Positions 1 to 5,236 of a stretch of DNA of 5,236 nt are shown here, piece after piece. The stretch's first letter is position 1, and every line of letters starts with the position of its first letter. This stretch comes from Rickettsiales bacterium (GTDB taxonomy: Bacteria > Pseudomonadota > Alphaproteobacteria > Rickettsiales > JALZUV01), in NCBI GenBank assembly GCA_023301245.1, contig JALZUV010000089.1, positions 1 to 5,236 of the forward strand, written 5' to 3'. The translations under genes and the position numbers were made by a program. The notes under the pieces are model-generated. The model made no database searches. It was not told the DNA's origin and saw only the letters and a program-made list of their open reading frames with translations.

Positions 1-1277
1 CCGATATGTTTGGCCATTTCTTCGACGGTCATATTAGCGGCTAATAGTTTGTCGCGGCTGGGAGTATCTACCCCATAAAAGCAGCTATGAGTGGTAGGCG
101 GGCTGGCGATGCGCATATGCACTTCGGCAGCCCCTGCTTCGCGCACCATATTGACAATTTTTTGGCTGGTCGTGCCGCGCACGATAGAGTCATCGACCAG
201 CACTACGCGTTTGCCTTCAAGCATCACGCGGTTGGCGTTATGTTTGAGTTTTACGCCGAGGTGGCGCACTTGGTCGGTTGGCTCAATAAAGGTACGGCCA
301 ACATAGTGGTTACGGATAATGCCTAGTTCAAACGGCAAGCCTGCTTTTTCGGCATAGCCGATGGCGGCAGGTAGGCCAGAATCGGGCACGGGGGCGACAA
401 GGTCGGCTTCGACAGGTTTTTCATTGGCCAATTCTGCGCCAATGGCTTTGCGTGCCATGTAAACATTATTGCCATCGACATAAGAATCAGGGCGGGCGAA
501 GTAAATATATTCAAACACGCAGAAGCGGCTTTTCTTTCTGTTCTCAGGTGAGGTTTCGAACGGACGGTAACTGGTGAGTTCACCATCGCGGATAACTACC
601 ATTTCGCCTGCTTCAATATCGCGCACTAAAGTAGCATCGATAATATCGAACGCGCAGCTCTCAGATGCGAGCACGTGAGCATCGCCCATATCGCCGAGTA
701 CGAGTGGGCGAACGCCTAGCGGGTCACGCACGCCAATCATGCCATCGCGCCACATGGCGATGAGTGAATAAGCACCTTCAACTTGGTTCAACGCATCGAC
801 CACGCGGTCTTCAACCGTGGTTTTTTTACTGCGCGCGATGAGGTGAATAATCACTTCAGTATCGGAAGTGGATTGGAAAATTGAGCCACCTTTGATGAGT
901 TCTTCACGCAGCGTGAATGCGTTAGTGAGGTTGCCGTTATGTGCAATGGCGAGGCCACCAAATGAGAATTCTGCAAAGAGCGGCTGCACGTTACGAATAT
1001 GCGCTTCGCCACTGGTGGAATAGCGGTTATGGCCAATGGCCGAATCGCCCTTTAAGCGGCCAATGACCGATTTTTTGCTGAAGTTATCGCCAACCAAACC
1101 AAGGGCGCGGTGAGCGTGAAATTGTTTGCCATCGAAGCTAACAACACCTGCGGCCTCTTGCCCGCGATGTTGCAAGGCATGTAAGCCAAGCGCGGTGTGA
1201 GCCGCCGCTTCATCGGTTACGCCACTAATACCAAAAACGCCGCACTCTTCGTGTAGCTTATCATCATCTGTAATCAT
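1..1277 (-). CDS. purF: Amidophosphoribosyltransferase (glutamine PRPP amidotransferase), 3' end cut by window edge
   Basis: PurF makes 5-phosphoribosylamine from PRPP and glutamine, the committed first step of de novo purine synthesis in the cytosol. The frame is open for 425 codons from the ATG at 1277 to the window edge; the family is usually about 480-500 residues, so roughly 60-70 are missing. Translation shows EECGVFG with the predicted nucleophile Cys12, HALQHRGQEAAG (33-44), GHNRYSTSG (82-90) and AHNGNL (112-117) of the class II (Ntn) glutaminase domain, then the phosphoribosyltransferase PRPP loop VLVDDSIVRGTTS (about 359-371). Eleven residues precede Cys12, as in the Bacillus subtilis propeptide form. 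Cys253 (RFCVFEYIYFARPDS) and Cys399 (SCFYGVDTP) match two of the Fe-S ligands of that form; the other two would lie beyond the edge. The start is fixed by an in-frame TAA nine bases upstream. No Shine-Dalgarno sequence precedes it. cvpA, a frequent neighbour, is not upstream. Identity is certain; cluster binding is inferred. Confidence 0.97.
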   Translation of the reverse strand, partial: MITDDDKLHEECGVFGISGVTDEAAAHTALGLHALQHRGQEAAGVVSFDGKQFHAHRALGLVGDNFSKKSVIGRLKGDSAIGHNRYSTSGEAHIRNVQPLFAEFSFGGLAIAHNGNLTNAFTLREELIKGGSIFQSTSDTEVIIHLIARSKKTTVEDRVVDALNQVEGAYSLIAMWRDGMIGVRDPLGVRPLVLGDMGDAHVLASESCAFDIIDATLVRDIEAGEMVVIRDGELTSYRPFETSPENRKKSRFCVFEYIYFARPDSYVDGNNVYMARKAIGAELANEKPVEADLVAPVPDSGLPAAIGYAEKAGLPFELGIIRNHYVGRTFIEPTDQVRHLGVKLKHNANRVMLEGKRVVLVDDSIVRGTTSQKIVNMVREAGAAEVHMRIASPPTTHSCFYGVDTPSRDKLLAANMTVEEMAKHI

Positions 1278-1284
1278 GGGATTT

Positions 1285-1312
1285 ATTTAACGCGTTGCAG
1301 ATGGTTTGTCAT
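1285..1312 (-). promoter_or_regulatory. Candidate purF promoter, possibly leaderless
   Basis: On the minus strand, ATGACA (1312-1307, five of six matches to TTGACA) is followed after 16 bases by TTAAAT (1290-1285, four of six matches to TATAAT). The -10 box ends seven bases before the purF ATG, so the predicted start of transcription falls at or next to the start codon. A 17-base spacing to TAAATA is an alternative reading. The sites are visible; activity is inferred, and AT-rich gaps can produce such matches by chance. Confidence 0.4.
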
Positions 1313-1323
1313 GCGATTAGAAT
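1295..1323 (+). promoter_or_regulatory. Candidate promoter of the O-methyltransferase gene, possibly leaderless
   Basis: TTGCAG (1295-1300) and TAGAAT (1318-1323, five of six matches to TATAAT) are separated by the ideal 17 bases. Only six bases lie between the -10 box and the ATG at 1330, so transcription would begin at about the A of the start codon. There is no room for a ribosome binding site and none is visible. This promoter interleaves with the purF promoter: each -35 box lies in the spacer of the other, so the two should compete for polymerase. Confidence 0.5.
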
Positions 1324-1329
1324 GGCCAA

Positions 1330-1983
1330 ATGAGAGAAAAAGACGATTTACTGGATTATATCCGTGCGACCTTCGCAGCCGAAGATGAAATTCTTCGCGA
1401 TGCTAAGGCACGACTAAGTGCCCATGATGACCATTTAGTGGGTATTCAAGTAGGAGCTGAAGAAGGAAAGTTGCTACAACTGCTTATCAAACTAGCGGGG
1501 GTGAAGTCGATTGTCGAAGTGGGTTCGTTGGCGGGTTACTCTGCGGTGTGGATGGCGCGCGCGGTGGGCGATGATGGCGTGGTGCATGCGATTAATAAAG
1601 ATAAGCAGCATTATGAGTTGCTGCAAGAAACTGTCCAACAATCAGGTTTAAATATTGTGCCGCACCTTGGCGATGCTAAAGATGTGCTGCAAACGCTGGA
1701 AGCGCAAGCGCCCTTCGATATGATATTTATTGATGCAGATAAAGGCGGCTATGCTGACTATCTTACATGGGCAGAAACTCACATAAGAAAAGGCGGGTTA
1801 ATTATTGGCGATAACACGTTGTTATTTGGCCATGTAATAGCGACAGAAAAACCCGAGGGCACAAGCCAAAAGGCGTGGTCGGGTATGCGTGAATTTAATA
1901 AAAGGTTGGCTGACGAAAGCCGCTACGATTCAATTTTAATTCCGACGTTGGAAGGCCTAACCGTGGCGCGGAAGCTATTTTAA
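1330..1983 (+). CDS. Class I SAM-dependent O-methyltransferase, COMT/CCoAOMT-like
   Basis: A 217-residue predicted cytosolic methyltransferase of the O-methyltransferase family 3 (COG4122 type), which transfers a methyl group from SAM to a hydroxyl, usually with a divalent metal. SAM motif I is VEVGSLAGYSAVW (62-74). FIDADKGGYADYL (133-145) and GGLIIGDN (155-162) carry the Asp135, Asp137 and Asp161-Asn162 positions expected for metal and substrate binding. The length fits the family (about 210-230), and no signal peptide or membrane segment is seen. Residues 86-90 read HAINK, so Asn89 occupies the end of the second Rossmann strand, where an acidic residue normally holds the SAM ribose. The start is fixed by an in-frame TAG at 1318. 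The gene is monocistronic, divergent from purF and convergent with xseA, overlapping the xseA stop by 4 bp. The substrate cannot be told from sequence: catechol-like small molecules, a CoA ester or a tRNA base (TrmR-like) are all possible. Confidence 0.9.
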   Translation: MREKDDLLDYIRATFAAEDEILRDAKARLSAHDDHLVGIQVGAEEGKLLQLLIKLAGVKSIVEVGSLAGYSAVWMARAVGDDGVVHAINKDKQHYELLQETVQQSGLNIVPHLGDAKDVLQTLEAQAPFDMIFIDADKGGYADYLTWAETHIRKGGLIIGDNTLLFGHVIATEKPEGTSQKAWSGMREFNKRLADESRYDSILIPTLEGLTVARKLF

Positions 1984-1992
1984 AATAGGCTT
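1972..1992. repeat. Near-perfect palindrome across the convergent gene ends
   Basis: AAGCTATTTT (1972-1981) is the inverse of AAAATAGGCTT (1982-1992) with one extra G on the right. It covers the last codons and stops of both the methyltransferase and xseA genes; part of the symmetry comes from both proteins ending in Leu-Phe-stop. In RNA, a short A/U-rich hairpin with a UUAA loop could form from either strand. There is no strong U tract, so it is a weak candidate for a bidirectional terminator. The symmetry is visible; a role is speculative. Confidence 0.35.
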
Positions 1993-3383
1993 TCTTGTAG
2001 CTCATCCGCGGGTTTTGCTTTTGCCTTTTTAGGCTTTGGCTTGGTCATCATGGGGGCGCTGCCAAGTGGAGCATCACCATCGTGGAAGGTTAGACTGGCG
2101 GCAGTGCTTGCTTGCTTCACGCTAGTCACTAATTCGCCCTCAGCATTTTTTACCATGGCGAAGCCGCGTTTAAGCACGTGGTTATAATCTAGCAAGGCGA
2201 GTTTGCCAGTTAGTTGGGTTAGCTGGTTTTCTTTACGTTCAATAAGCTGCTTAAAGCGGTCATCCATTTTACTAGTAGCATCCTGCAGGCTGCGTGATTG
2301 TTCTTTTAGCGGATGCTGCAAGATAGTTGGGCGCAAGCCTACGCTTGCTTGCTGCAATTTATGCTGCTTGGCCGTGACCATCATTTTGAGTGAGTTGCCG
2401 AGTTTATCGGTGAGAATATCGAGCGATTGTTGAGCGTTGGCCAGAATTTCGGTGGGCTTTGGCAAGCCACGTGCCAGCCCCTCAATCCGTTGTTTATTTT
2501 GTGTTAAGTTGGCTTGTAATAAGCTGTCCATTCGCTGTTGGTGGTCGCGTAGCGTATAGAGTAAATCGGCGCGCACGGGCACGGCCATTTCTGCCGCCGC
2601 AGTGGGGGTTGGCGCACGCTGGTCTGAAACATAATCAATCAGTGTCGTATCGGTTTCATGCCCAACGGCGGAAATAATGGGAATGGTCGAAGCTGCCACA
2701 GCACGCGCCACATTTTCCTCATTAAACGGCCATAAATCTTCTATCGACCCACCGCCACGCGCCACGATAATAAGGTCGGGCTTGGTGGCGTAACTTTGAA
2801 AGCCGTTAATGGCGTGGGTAATTTGTTCTGACGATTTTTCGCCCTGCACCGCAACAGGCCAAAGCAGCACATGGCTTGGCATTCTATCGGCCAAGCGATG
2901 CAAAATATCGCGGATGACTGCGCCTGTGGGCGAGGTGATAACACCGATAGTTTGCGGCAAATAAGGCAGTGGAAGTTTACGTTCAGCGGCAAATAAGCCT
3001 TCAGCCGCCAGTTCTTTTTTGCGCTTTTCTAGCAGCGCCATTAATGCGCCTTCGCCCGCAGGCTCAATCGAATCAATCAGAATTTGGTAAGAAGATTTCC
3101 CCGCAAAGGTGGAGAGTTTGCCCGTGGCAATCACTTCCATGCCTTCTTCAGGTTTATAGCGCAGGCGTCCATAAACGCCTTTCCAGATAATCGCATCAAT
3201 TTTGCTTTTCTCGTCTTTGAGCGAGAAATAACAATGACCTGAACTATGCTGCCCGCGGAATCCGCCAATTTCGCCGCGCACGCGCACGTGGCTAAAGTTC
3301 GTTTCCACCACGCGCTTTAACGCATTGGAGACTTCTGAAACAGAAAATTCAGGAAGGTTATGTGTAGGCTTGAGTTCGCTCAT
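1980..3383 (-). CDS. xseA: Exodeoxyribonuclease VII large subunit
   Basis: XseA is the catalytic subunit of exonuclease VII, which degrades single-stranded DNA from both ends into oligonucleotides in repair, together with several copies of the small subunit XseB (not in this window). The protein is 467 residues, normal for the family. The N-terminal OB fold spans about 10-110 (EFSVSEVSNALKRVVE; VRVRGEIGGFRG). The catalytic core contains GVITSPTGAVIRDI (147-160), ARGGGSIEDLWPF (208-220) and AVGHETDTTLIDYVSD (239-254). Asp159, Arg209, His242 and Asp245 line up at a constant +4 offset with Escherichia coli D155, R205, H238 and D241 as I recall them. A long helical, probably coiled-coil region (about 270-400) follows, then KRGFAMV (405-411) and a Lys/Pro/Ala tail (448-460) ending in QESLF. 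I chose ATG 3383 because homology begins there; a GTG at 3407 or ATG at 3404 would add an unconserved leader. No Shine-Dalgarno sequence precedes any of them. The stop overlaps the methyltransferase gene. Confidence 0.96.
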   Translation of the reverse strand: MSELKPTHNLPEFSVSEVSNALKRVVETNFSHVRVRGEIGGFRGQHSSGHCYFSLKDEKSKIDAIIWKGVYGRLRYKPEEGMEVIATGKLSTFAGKSSYQILIDSIEPAGEGALMALLEKRKKELAAEGLFAAERKLPLPYLPQTIGVITSPTGAVIRDILHRLADRMPSHVLLWPVAVQGEKSSEQITHAINGFQSYATKPDLIIVARGGGSIEDLWPFNEENVARAVAASTIPIISAVGHETDTTLIDYVSDQRAPTPTAAAEMAVPVRADLLYTLRDHQQRMDSLLQANLTQNKQRIEGLARGLPKPTEILANAQQSLDILTDKLGNSLKMMVTAKQHKLQQASVGLRPTILQHPLKEQSRSLQDATSKMDDRFKQLIERKENQLTQLTGKLALLDYNHVLKRGFAMVKNAEGELVTSVKQASTAASLTFHDGDAPLGSAPMMTKPKPKKAKAKPADELQESLF

Positions 3384-3398
3384 AAGGCAGACTATACA
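3370..3398 (+). promoter_or_regulatory. Candidate purD-uppP promoter
   Basis: TTGAGT (3370-3375) and TATACA (3393-3398) are separated by 17 bases; each matches four of six consensus positions. The predicted start of transcription is near 3404-3406, leaving a leader of about 16 bases that carries the AAGAGGAG ribosome binding site. The -35 box lies inside the first codons of xseA. The -10 box overlaps the xseA -10 box on the opposite strand at 3393-3396. No PurR-like operator was recognised. Confidence 0.5.
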
Positions 3399-3418
3399 AA
3401 GCATCACAAGAGGAGCAA
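3391..3418 (-). promoter_or_regulatory. Candidate xseA promoter, possibly leaderless
   Basis: On the minus strand, TTGCTC (3418-3413, weak) is followed after 16 bases by TATAGT (3396-3391, five of six matches to TATAAT). Seven bases (CTGCCTT) separate the -10 box from ATG 3383, placing the transcription start at about the start codon. This also argues against starts at 3404 or 3407, which would lie upstream of the -10 box. The -10 is good; the -35 is poor. Confidence 0.45.
3408..3415 (+). promoter_or_regulatory. purD ribosome binding site, decides the start
   Basis: AAGAGGAG is a strong Shine-Dalgarno sequence. Two adjacent ATG codons follow, at 3418 and 3421. The spacing is 2 bases to the first and 5 to the second, so the second is the better start and gives the expected MNILLIGSGGREHA amino terminus. 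It is the only clear ribosome binding site in the window. Confidence 0.8.
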
Positions 3419-3420
3419 TG

Positions 3421-4680
3421 ATGAATATTCTACTAATTGGTTCGGGCGGGCGTGAACATGCCCTCGCATGGAAAATAAAACAATCACCGTTGGTGAAAGA
3501 ACTCTATTGCGCCCCCAGCAATGGCGGCATCGCTCAAGAGGCGACCAGCGTTGAGATTAATACTGCTGACGAGGCCGTTTTCTTCTGTAAAGATAATGCG
3601 ATTGATTTGGTGGTCATCGGCCCAGAGCAACCGCTTGTTGCAGGTTGGTCAGATGAGTTACGCCTTGCAAAAATTAACGTATTTGGCTGTTCGAAATCCG
3701 CCGCTCAATTGGAGGGGTCAAAAGGCTTCACCAAAGATATTTGCGCGAAATATAATATTCCCACGGCGGCTTATGGCCGCTTTGCTGATGCAGAACTGGC
3801 GAAAGAATATATTGCACAAAACCCAGCACCTATTGTGATTAAAGCCGATGGTCTAGCCGCAGGTAAAGGCGTTATTATGGCCGAAACTAACGAAGAAGCA
3901 CTGGCCGCGATTGACGATATATTCGGCGGTAAATTTGGCGATGCAGGTGCCGAGGTGGTGATTGAAGAATGGATGCAAGGCGAGGAAGCCAGCTTTTTCG
4001 CGCTATGCGATGGCCTTAGCGTGAAAATGCTGGGCAGCGCGCAAGATCATAAACGTGTAGGCGAGGGCGATGTTGGCCTAAACACGGGTGGTATGGGGGC
4101 ATACAGCCCCGCACCTGTGATGACAGATGAAATGAACGCCCGAGTGATGAGCGAGATTATCGAACCCACGATGCATGCGATGCAAAAAGAGGGTAGCATC
4201 TTCCGTGGTATTTTGTTTGCTGGGCTGATGATAACCGATAAAGGGCCGCAACTTATCGAATATAATGTGCGCTTTGGCGACCCCGAAACGCAGGTGCTTA
4301 TGCTGCGTTTAGAGTCTGATATTGTGCCACTACTGATGGCTTGTGCCAAAGGCGAAGGCTTACCCGAAACCGAGTTGAGCCTATCAGATGACGCCGCGGT
4401 TTGTGTGGTGCTAGCCGCCAATGGCTACCCCGAAGCTTACGAGAAAAATACTGAAATCAAAGGTTTAAGCGATGCTGGTGGAATTATCTTCCACGCAGGC
4501 ACGAAGATTAGAGATGGAAAGACTCTTGCCACAGGTGGTCGAGTTTTAGGCGTTTGTGCCAAAGCGACTGACTTTGAAACTGCCCGCGCCCAAGCCTATG
4601 CCACCGTTGCCAAAATCGACTGGCCCCAAGGTTTCCACCGTACAGATATCGGCTGGCGAGCGGTGAGACAAGCGGCTTAA
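3421..4680 (+). CDS. purD: Phosphoribosylamine-glycine ligase (GAR synthetase)
   Basis: PurD joins glycine to 5-phosphoribosylamine using ATP, giving glycinamide ribonucleotide; this is step two of purine synthesis, directly after PurF. The protein is 419 residues, close to the usual 420-430 for the monofunctional bacterial enzyme. The N-terminal domain shows NILLIGSGGREHALAWK (2-18) and GPEQPLVAG (67-75). The ATP-grasp domain shows KADGLAAGKGV (141-151), QDHKRVGEGD (208-217), NTGGMGAYSPAP (221-232) and YNVRFGDPETQ (281-291) with its Mg/ATP-binding Glu and Asn residues. The C-terminal domain shows TGGRVLGV (371-378) and FHRTDIGWR (405-413). There is no fusion to PurM or PurN. The start at 3421 follows from the ribosome binding site; the frame is open back to 3325, but that stretch is xseA coding sequence. 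The gene diverges from xseA and overlaps uppP by one base, so the two are probably co-transcribed. Confidence 0.97.
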   Translation: MNILLIGSGGREHALAWKIKQSPLVKELYCAPSNGGIAQEATSVEINTADEAVFFCKDNAIDLVVIGPEQPLVAGWSDELRLAKINVFGCSKSAAQLEGSKGFTKDICAKYNIPTAAYGRFADAELAKEYIAQNPAPIVIKADGLAAGKGVIMAETNEEALAAIDDIFGGKFGDAGAEVVIEEWMQGEEASFFALCDGLSVKMLGSAQDHKRVGEGDVGLNTGGMGAYSPAPVMTDEMNARVMSEIIEPTMHAMQKEGSIFRGILFAGLMITDKGPQLIEYNVRFGDPETQVLMLRLESDIVPLLMACAKGEGLPETELSLSDDAAVCVVLAANGYPEAYEKNTEIKGLSDAGGIIFHAGTKIRDGKTLATGGRVLGVCAKATDFETARAQAYATVAKIDWPQGFHRTDIGWRAVRQAA

Positions 4681-5236
4681 TGATAACCGACACTACATGG
4701 CAGGCATTATTACTCGGCATTGTTGAGGGGGTGACGGAGTTCCTTCCGATATCTTCGACGGGGCATCTTATTTTGCTGACCGACTTGCTGAATTTTGCAG
4801 GGCCAAAAGGTCATGTGTTTGAGATTGTTATTCAGCTGGGGGCTATCCTTGCTATTTGCTGGCTCTATCGTGCGAAGCTGATTTCGAGTGTGCTTGATGC
4901 GCCCAAAGATGCGAAGGCGCGGCGCTTTATTACTAATATTACTATCGGATTTTTACCCGCCGCCGTCATTGGTGTGTTTGCGCATAGCTTTATAAAATCG
5001 GTTTTATTCTCGCCGCTGGTGGTGGCGATAATGCTCGTGGTGGGTGGAATAATTATTCTGCTGGTTGAGAAGGTGATTAAACCGCAACCGCGCACTCATC
5101 ATGTTGAAGAAATGAGCTGGAAGCTGGCGCTTAAAATTGGCTTCTGCCAAGTGCTGGCGATGATACCGGGAACCTCGCGTTCAGGCGCCACCATCATCGG
5201 CGGTATGATGCTAGGGTTAGAGCGCAAAGCCGCCAC
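4680..5236 (+). CDS. uppP: Undecaprenyl-diphosphatase (BacA family), 3' end cut by window edge
   Basis: UppP is an inner-membrane phosphatase that converts undecaprenyl diphosphate to the monophosphate, recycling the lipid carrier for peptidoglycan and surface polysaccharides; overexpression of family members gives bacitracin resistance. About 185 codons are visible of a usual 265-280. Motif 1 is GIVEGVTEFLPISSTGHL (13-30), with Glu16, Glu20 and His29 of the E-X3-E catalytic region. Motif 2 is MIPGTSRSGATIIGGMMLGL (161-180), with the catalytic Arg167. Hydrophobic segments lie near 46-63, 85-104 and 111-131, and the two motifs form re-entrant hydrophobic stretches as expected. The ATG shares its A with the purD TAA stop (TAATG), and no good Shine-Dalgarno sequence precedes it, so translation is probably coupled to purD by termination-reinitiation. 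No function linking purD and uppP is known to me; the pairing looks like shared transcription only. Confidence 0.96.
   Translation, partial: MITDTTWQALLLGIVEGVTEFLPISSTGHLILLTDLLNFAGPKGHVFEIVIQLGAILAICWLYRAKLISSVLDAPKDAKARRFITNITIGFLPAAVIGVFAHSFIKSVLFSPLVVAIMLVVGGIIILLVEKVIKPQPRTHHVEEMSWKLALKIGFCQVLAMIPGTSRSGATIIGGMMLGLERKAA

Noticed and set aside
87..326. Plus-strand open frame of 79 codons
   Set aside because: It lies entirely opposite the well-conserved PRPP-binding region of purF, has no ribosome binding site and resembles no family.
1..1277. Possible frameshift or pseudogene in purF
   Set aside because: I read every codon from 1277 to the edge and found no stop and continuous family motifs; the gene is only cut by the window.
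1984..2100. Rho-independent terminator after the methyltransferase gene
   Set aside because: No GC-rich stem followed by a U run is present; only the weak A/T-rich palindrome at the stop codons is visible.
3384..3407. GTG/ATG starts adding MMLCIVCL to XseA
   Set aside because: The hydrophobic leader is too short for a signal peptide, has no ribosome binding site and would place the start upstream of the good -10 box; conserved sequence begins after ATG 3383.
3325..3420. Extended purD start giving 32 extra residues
   Set aside because: The extension is antisense to the xseA OB-fold coding region and lies mostly upstream of the predicted promoter; the strong ribosome binding site and family alignment point to 3421.
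4047..4421. Minus-strand open frame of 124 codons inside purD
   Set aside because: It is a shadow opposite the conserved ATP-grasp core of purD, with low-complexity Ser/Ile/Pro composition and no recognisable domain.
4865..5095. Minus-strand open frame of 76 codons opposite uppP
   Set aside because: It is antisense to membrane segments of uppP, with no start signal and no family resemblance.

Overview
This is a compact, all-coding stretch of bacterial chromosome, most likely from an alphaproteobacterium of middling GC content (near half GC by eye). I base that on the protein character: a PurF with a short propeptide and conserved candidate Fe-S cysteines, an XseA ending in QESLF, and purD divergent from xseA, an arrangement I recall from several alphaproteobacteria. 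The genus cannot be named. I see no mobile element, CRISPR array, RNA gene or repeat array, and no sign of an undescribed multi-gene system.

Layout, left to right. Minus strand 1-1277 is purF (amidophosphoribosyltransferase), whose 3' end is cut off by the window edge. A 52-bp divergent gap (1278-1329) holds two interleaved candidate promoters. Plus strand 1330-1983 is a small class I SAM-dependent O-methyltransferase. It meets the minus-strand xseA gene (1980-3383, exonuclease VII large subunit) tail to tail, with a 4-bp overlap inside a near-perfect palindrome. A 37-bp gap (3384-3420) separates xseA from purD (3421-4680, GAR synthetase) on the plus strand; the two candidate -10 boxes here lie on the same TATA core. 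purD then runs into uppP/bacA (4680-5236, undecaprenyl-diphosphatase, cut by the right edge) with a 1-base stop/start overlap (TAATG).

Functionally, purF and purD encode the first two steps of de novo purine synthesis (PRPP to phosphoribosylamine to glycinamide ribonucleotide), but they sit in separate transcription units on opposite strands. xseA is a DNA repair nuclease and uppP recycles the cell-wall and polysaccharide lipid carrier. The methyltransferase substrate is unknown.

The most notable signal is regulatory. For purF, the methyltransferase and xseA there is no Shine-Dalgarno sequence, and in each case a plausible promoter places the transcription start at or next to the A of the ATG, which predicts leaderless mRNAs. 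purD, by contrast, has a clear AAGAGGAG ribosome binding site.
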